Shown here: piece by piece, positions 60,214 through 64,000 of the stretch
Layout of the letters: every line of letters begins with the position of its first letter
How positions within the stretch are numbered: the first letter of the stretch is position 1
Origin: Takakia lepidozioides
Taxonomy: Eukaryota > Streptophyta > Takakiopsida > Takakiales > Takakiaceae
DNA: 64,000 nucleotides
Direction of reading: 5' to 3'
Assembly: GCA_030704615.1 (NCBI GenBank)
Contig: CM060733.1
Coordinates: 43,462,001 to 43,526,000 of the forward strand
Notes under the pieces: generated by a model
Databases searched by the model: none
The model's input: the letters and a program-made list of their open reading frames with translations, nothing else
What the model was told of the DNA's origin: nothing
Made by a program: the position numbers and the translations under genes

Positions 60214-61194
60214 CCCCTTATGGACGAGGCTGTTTTTGGTGCGCCCACTCCAAAACAGCACATACCCTCACGGATGAGGGTATATCTCCCAGCTAACAAA
60301 CATCCACAGGGATGAACCGTATGAAAAGAAGGCTACCTACCTCATGCACCTGCTGTAAAAATTTCAGCCCATTTCACCATGTCATTAGGAAGATTATAAC
60401 AAAATGGTAAGCCCTAAATCTGTAGTATACTCCAATTTTAGAGGGAAAAAATAGTTTGACCAGGCAATTTTTCCCAGAAAATATTTTTTCCTTGCAAGAC
60501 TCCACCCACATTCCGATTCAGAGGCACCTAAAGCATGTTGCCCCAAATTTGCAAAGCAGAATTCCTAAATCTGCATAGGGTTACTTTGTATGGGAAAACA
60601 GGGGGGGTCAAAAAACACCATTTAGCTCAACTGACCTGTAATTCAGCCATAGGGTCCAAATTGGCGTTGTAACCACAATTGCAATGGTGGAATTGTTCCT
60701 TGATTGATTTCCTACTACCTCCAAAAAGAGTTTCTGAATTCTAACCAAAATGCAGGCAGAGATTTCAATTCCTACTTAAATCCCAGCTCAGGCCAAGTAT
60801 TGCCTGAGCCGGTAGATAATTCCGGCCAAAAAATGGGGCCACATCATCAAAACTGATGAAGTCACAGGGGGCTGTTTTGTGTGGGCTCGTTTTTAGTGGG
60901 CCCCGCTGATAGCCGTTGCCGGCAAATGCCGAGACCCAGTCGCGTGCCAAGTGGTAAAGTCAACCCTGCTAGAGGGCCCCAAACCACATGATTTTGGGTA
61001 CCCCCATGCACTCCAAAAAATCCTGACAACTGTCCTTTAGGATTTTTACGGTGCCATCAACACAGGGGGGGGCGCAGAATTAAATTTCCTACATTTTTCA
61101 TTCAGGGCTCGATTTCATCCGAGTTCATCCCGACAATTTTCATCCATTCGAAATTTTCAATTGTCCCGATTCAGGTCGACTCGTCCATTAGGGG
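60214..61194. mobile_element. TTAA-flanked MITE, piggyBac-like, copy 2 (981 bp)
   Basis: Ends CCCCTTATGGACGA and TCGTCCATTAGGGG are inverted repeats with TTAA on both sides (60,210-60,213 and 61,195-61,198). The interior shares blocks in order with 36,067-36,869 (GGGATGAACC, CTGTAAAAA, GATTATAACAAAAT). No transposase frame. Exact TTAA duplication with CCCC..GGGG ends is the usual piggyBac footprint. Confidence 0.85.
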
Positions 61195-61289
61195 TTAAAG
61201 AGTTTGTAGTAGGGTGGAGCCATTGAGCAACTAGCCGCATGTTTTTTGAACGATTTGGGGTAAATATTGGAATTTGGAACGTGAAAAAA

Positions 61290-61570
61290 ACTCAAATGCC
61301 ATTACCCAAGGTAAAAGACTCCGGCTGCTCAGCGCCTTCCTCTCTGGTCGTTTCCAAATAACACTCTATAATCTCCAGACTACAAACATAAACTAGGTTA
61401 GCATCTGTGTAAGTCTGGACAAATTCGTTGTTCCTCGTCGGGTAGAACCCAATGGAGCCCAAAACAACTTGCATGAATGTTGTTGAAAGCTCACTAGCAC
61501 CCCTCAGTAAAGGACCTTGTCAAAATGTTGATGCTGTCGGATTTTTGAGCACAAACCTCTACCATGGAGC
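61290..61570. repeat. Third, inverted copy of the PPR-locus upstream sequence
   Basis: The reverse complement of 61,440-61,570 closely matches 53,590-53,720 and 20,205-20,310 (shared AAAATCCGACAGCATCAACA and GGGGTGCTAGTGA). The match with block A continues to about 61,360 (CAGTCTGGAGATT). Either a fragment of the duplicated locus or a repeat present upstream of both PPR genes. Confidence 0.75.
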
Positions 61571-62207
61571 ACAATTGCAGATAAATAAATAAAAATAATT
61601 AAAATGAAGACAAACAAGAAAATTCCTATGGGTGGAGAATTTCCAAAGGAACCCATAGATACCAAAATTACCTCCAGGGGGTCAAGGGAACACCTTGGGA
61701 ATGCGCTCCTAACTCAGGAACGGTAACCGCTATCCTCAATGGGAGCACCCCAAATTCTTGTACACAACCTCCCTGCACAAATGTTAATACGTTGACCAAG
61801 GGGTCAATGCCTCATTGGATGAATGAAATAGTAGCTCTAATGACTCATCTAACAACCATTCATGCAACAAAAATAATATTTAAACCAAATAAGCGGTCCC
61901 AAGGCTTTCCTAGCTCTAGAATCCTCCTCTACCATAAACTAATGTGTCCTATAAGCATGGTGGTATTGAAATTGGTCATCATGATCAACCTCCTGAAACC
62001 CCGAGGGAACCTCTCCCACTTGGTCTTTGGGCTATCATTCTCTGTCTTATGCAAGAACTCTCGGGCCGCACCTCCTCAGGCTCCGGGACACGACCTTAGT
62101 GGGGCCTTTCCAATGATTCTAATTTTCACATGTCTTAGGCTAACCTTCCTCTACACCCACATGCTAAAGGGAAGAACATGAATAGTGCACCAAAAATCAA
62201 GGTGAGG
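61571..62207. other. Gene-free stretch
   Basis: The only longish plus-strand frame (61,792-62,181) has no recognisable motif. No repeats noted. Confidence 0.4.
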
Positions 62208-62215
62208 GAAAATAC

Positions 62216-63012
62216 CACTGTTGGACTGGTATGTCTATTTTTTAATACCAGACTGATCCAGGTATCAAGGGTCCCACCCTTTTTTCATACCAGGCTGGTA
62301 TAAGTATTTATACAGACATGAGCAACCTGGGTATGAATAGGGTATGAATTTTTATATTTTGGGCTGTATATGAGTATGGTACTGGTATCTTTTTCTTTTT
62401 TTTGATACTGGGGGTATATGAGCACTGGTATGGTATTTCATCCACATTAATATCATCCATATCCATTTTTTATTTTTATTTTTATTTGTTAAAGCTGAAG
62501 TGCGCACCTCAGCATCAAGAGGGTCCTCGTCTCCAAAGGGAAGTGCTCAGATCAGGCAAAGGTTAGAAGAAGCCGACCCCAGAAGAAGAAAAACACCTGC
62601 CAAGATTGCATACACATAGCACGTATGTCCCTAAGAGCCTTCATGAAGGCAGATTGTTTGCTGCAAGGCCAAAGACTAGAATATTGTTGCAATCCGCAGC
62701 CACTACTTTGCTCATTGAAGGAGCCGCACCCTACTGCAGCATAGGCACAAAAATCTAACGCCATCGCCATATTGATACCCAGCTCTGTCCACCATAAAGT
62801 TGTGCAATACTGGTATCGTGACCACGCTGCACTTGCACATACCCAGACTGGTAAGGTATGTGTGGGGGGGAATCCTAAAGACATACTCCCCCCAGTACGT
62901 GTATGACATGGGTACACTGGTTCGTTCATACCCGACTGGTATGTTCTTCAATATATATATTCATACATGTATTCTATACCTAGGTCCAACCAGGTATATC
63001 AGTCCAACACTG
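62216..63012. mobile_element. Non-autonomous hAT element (MITE), 797 bp
   Basis: Ends CACTGTTGGACTG and CAGTCCAACACTG, nearly perfect inverted repeats, with the perfect 8-bp duplication GAAAATAC at 62,208-62,215 and 63,013-63,020. The subterminal parts are rich in CTGGTATG / CATACCAG motifs in both orientations, as expected for transposase-binding repeats. No transposase. Confidence 0.93.
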
Positions 63013-63020
63013 GAAAATAC

Positions 63021-64000
63021 AACCTTAAGGCGCTTAAGAGCACCATCTTTTTAGCTTGGGTGGCTGCCCGTATTGGGCAGCCCCTTACTCTTAGCTAATG
63101 CTCTTTCTAGTTGATTTAGTGAATCCCCATGGTTCTAGGACCCTATGGGGTGTTAGTCCACTTAGCCTCCAAGCTTAAAACATGAAAAAATTGGCGATAG
63201 CTTCGCCGTAATATGGAAATCTTTCTTTATAAACTGTAAATGGCTCCAAGGCCTACAAGGTATGGGGCTAGAAGCCAACTCTAGCTCCCACAAAATAATG
63301 CTCTCAGTACTAGCAAACTCGAGCTCTACTTGCTAGGACCTAAGCTCCTCAAGCAACTATGGTGCTAGATTCCAACTCTAGGGGGGATGCTAAATTCTAC
63401 GAGCCCAGCCCAAGAGCCCAAGAGCATTTGAGCCCAAGAGCCTGACGTGAGCCCAGTCCACGTGGCATGAAAATTGGGGGAGATGCAGGGTGTATTTCCG
63501 CGGAAGATGACACATTACCGCAGAAACACGTCTTTATCCACATTAACCCTGAAACCCCAAGCTCGAACCCCAACCCTTAACAACCTTATCACCCTACCTC
63601 AACCCCGACAGTCAACCTTCACCATCTAGCGCCTGTGCATGGTACTGCGCACCGACCTCATCCATGGACCATCCATCCATCCATCCATCATCCATCCAAT
63701 AAATATCCATCCAGCATCTCTCCATCATCCATCATCCAACAACCATCATGGCTGGAACATTCAACTTGAAAAGCACAATAATACTAACCGTGAATTCATT
63801 TCACAATGTTTTGCATGCTCATGTGTGGTCTGATCCCCAACAAATTCACAATTCAAAGTCTGCAGCTAATGTGTTCCCTTCTATTTTCTTGCACTTCCTT
63901 GTCCCTCTTGAACCATGCTGGAATGATCCCCCTACATCCCCAGCATCTACATGACAAAAGTGTTTTTGTTGTGCTGCTATGATTCAGGTATGGATGATCC
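63021..64000. other. Gene-free end of window with ATCC microsatellite
   Basis: A CATC/ATCC tract is at about 63,660-63,745, and 'agcccaagag' repeats at 63,405-63,455. A short plus-strand frame (63,748-63,954) begins at a good ATG but has no recognised domain and could be chance or a first exon cut by the window. Confidence 0.5.

Overview
The window is a stretch of nuclear genome from a land plant, most likely a seed-free one (bryophyte, lycophyte or fern). Evidence is GT-AG spliced genes, a DYW-class PPR gene with very uniform repeats, plant-type ABCG and RPAP2 genes, TTTAGGG telomere-like repeats, and a Kir-like channel gene of a kind I do not expect in flowering plants. Species is not determined. 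Splice models were built by hand from reading-frame phase and GT/AG sites; a few junctions may be off by a base.

Layout. 1-3,500: decayed LINE on the minus strand. 5,846-14,273 (+): ten-exon Kir-family channel gene whose large intron 7 is full of LINE ends and a hAT MITE. 15,980-20,036 (-): PPR-DYW gene whose PPR exon begins, in frame, with half of an OSB-type PDF motif. 21,761-26,390 (+): eight-exon RPAP2/RTR1 CTD-phosphatase gene. 27,334-32,907 (-): eleven-exon half-size ABCG transporter, convergent with RPAP2. 33,000-48,100: gene-poor DNA with MITEs, SINEs, a roughly 240-bp tandem array, a hairpin array and a minisatellite. 48,110-53,760: a second copy of the PPR locus with the same exon layout but two 1-base frameshifts. 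54,150-59,900: scrambled LINE fragments on both strands. 60,214-63,012: a TTAA-flanked MITE and a hAT MITE. 63,000-64,000: low-complexity DNA.

The most notable results are: (1) a fusion of PDF motifs (organellar single-stranded-DNA-binding OSB family) to a PPR-DYW RNA-editing-type protein, seen at two loci; (2) a Kir-like channel in which the canonical GYG filter is replaced by FGGS; (3) three non-autonomous hAT elements of one family with perfect 8-bp target duplications and two TTAA/CTAA-flanked elements that look piggyBac-like. The genes do not form an operon or obvious pathway; the two PPR loci are related by segmental duplication and the rest are independent housekeeping or transport genes.
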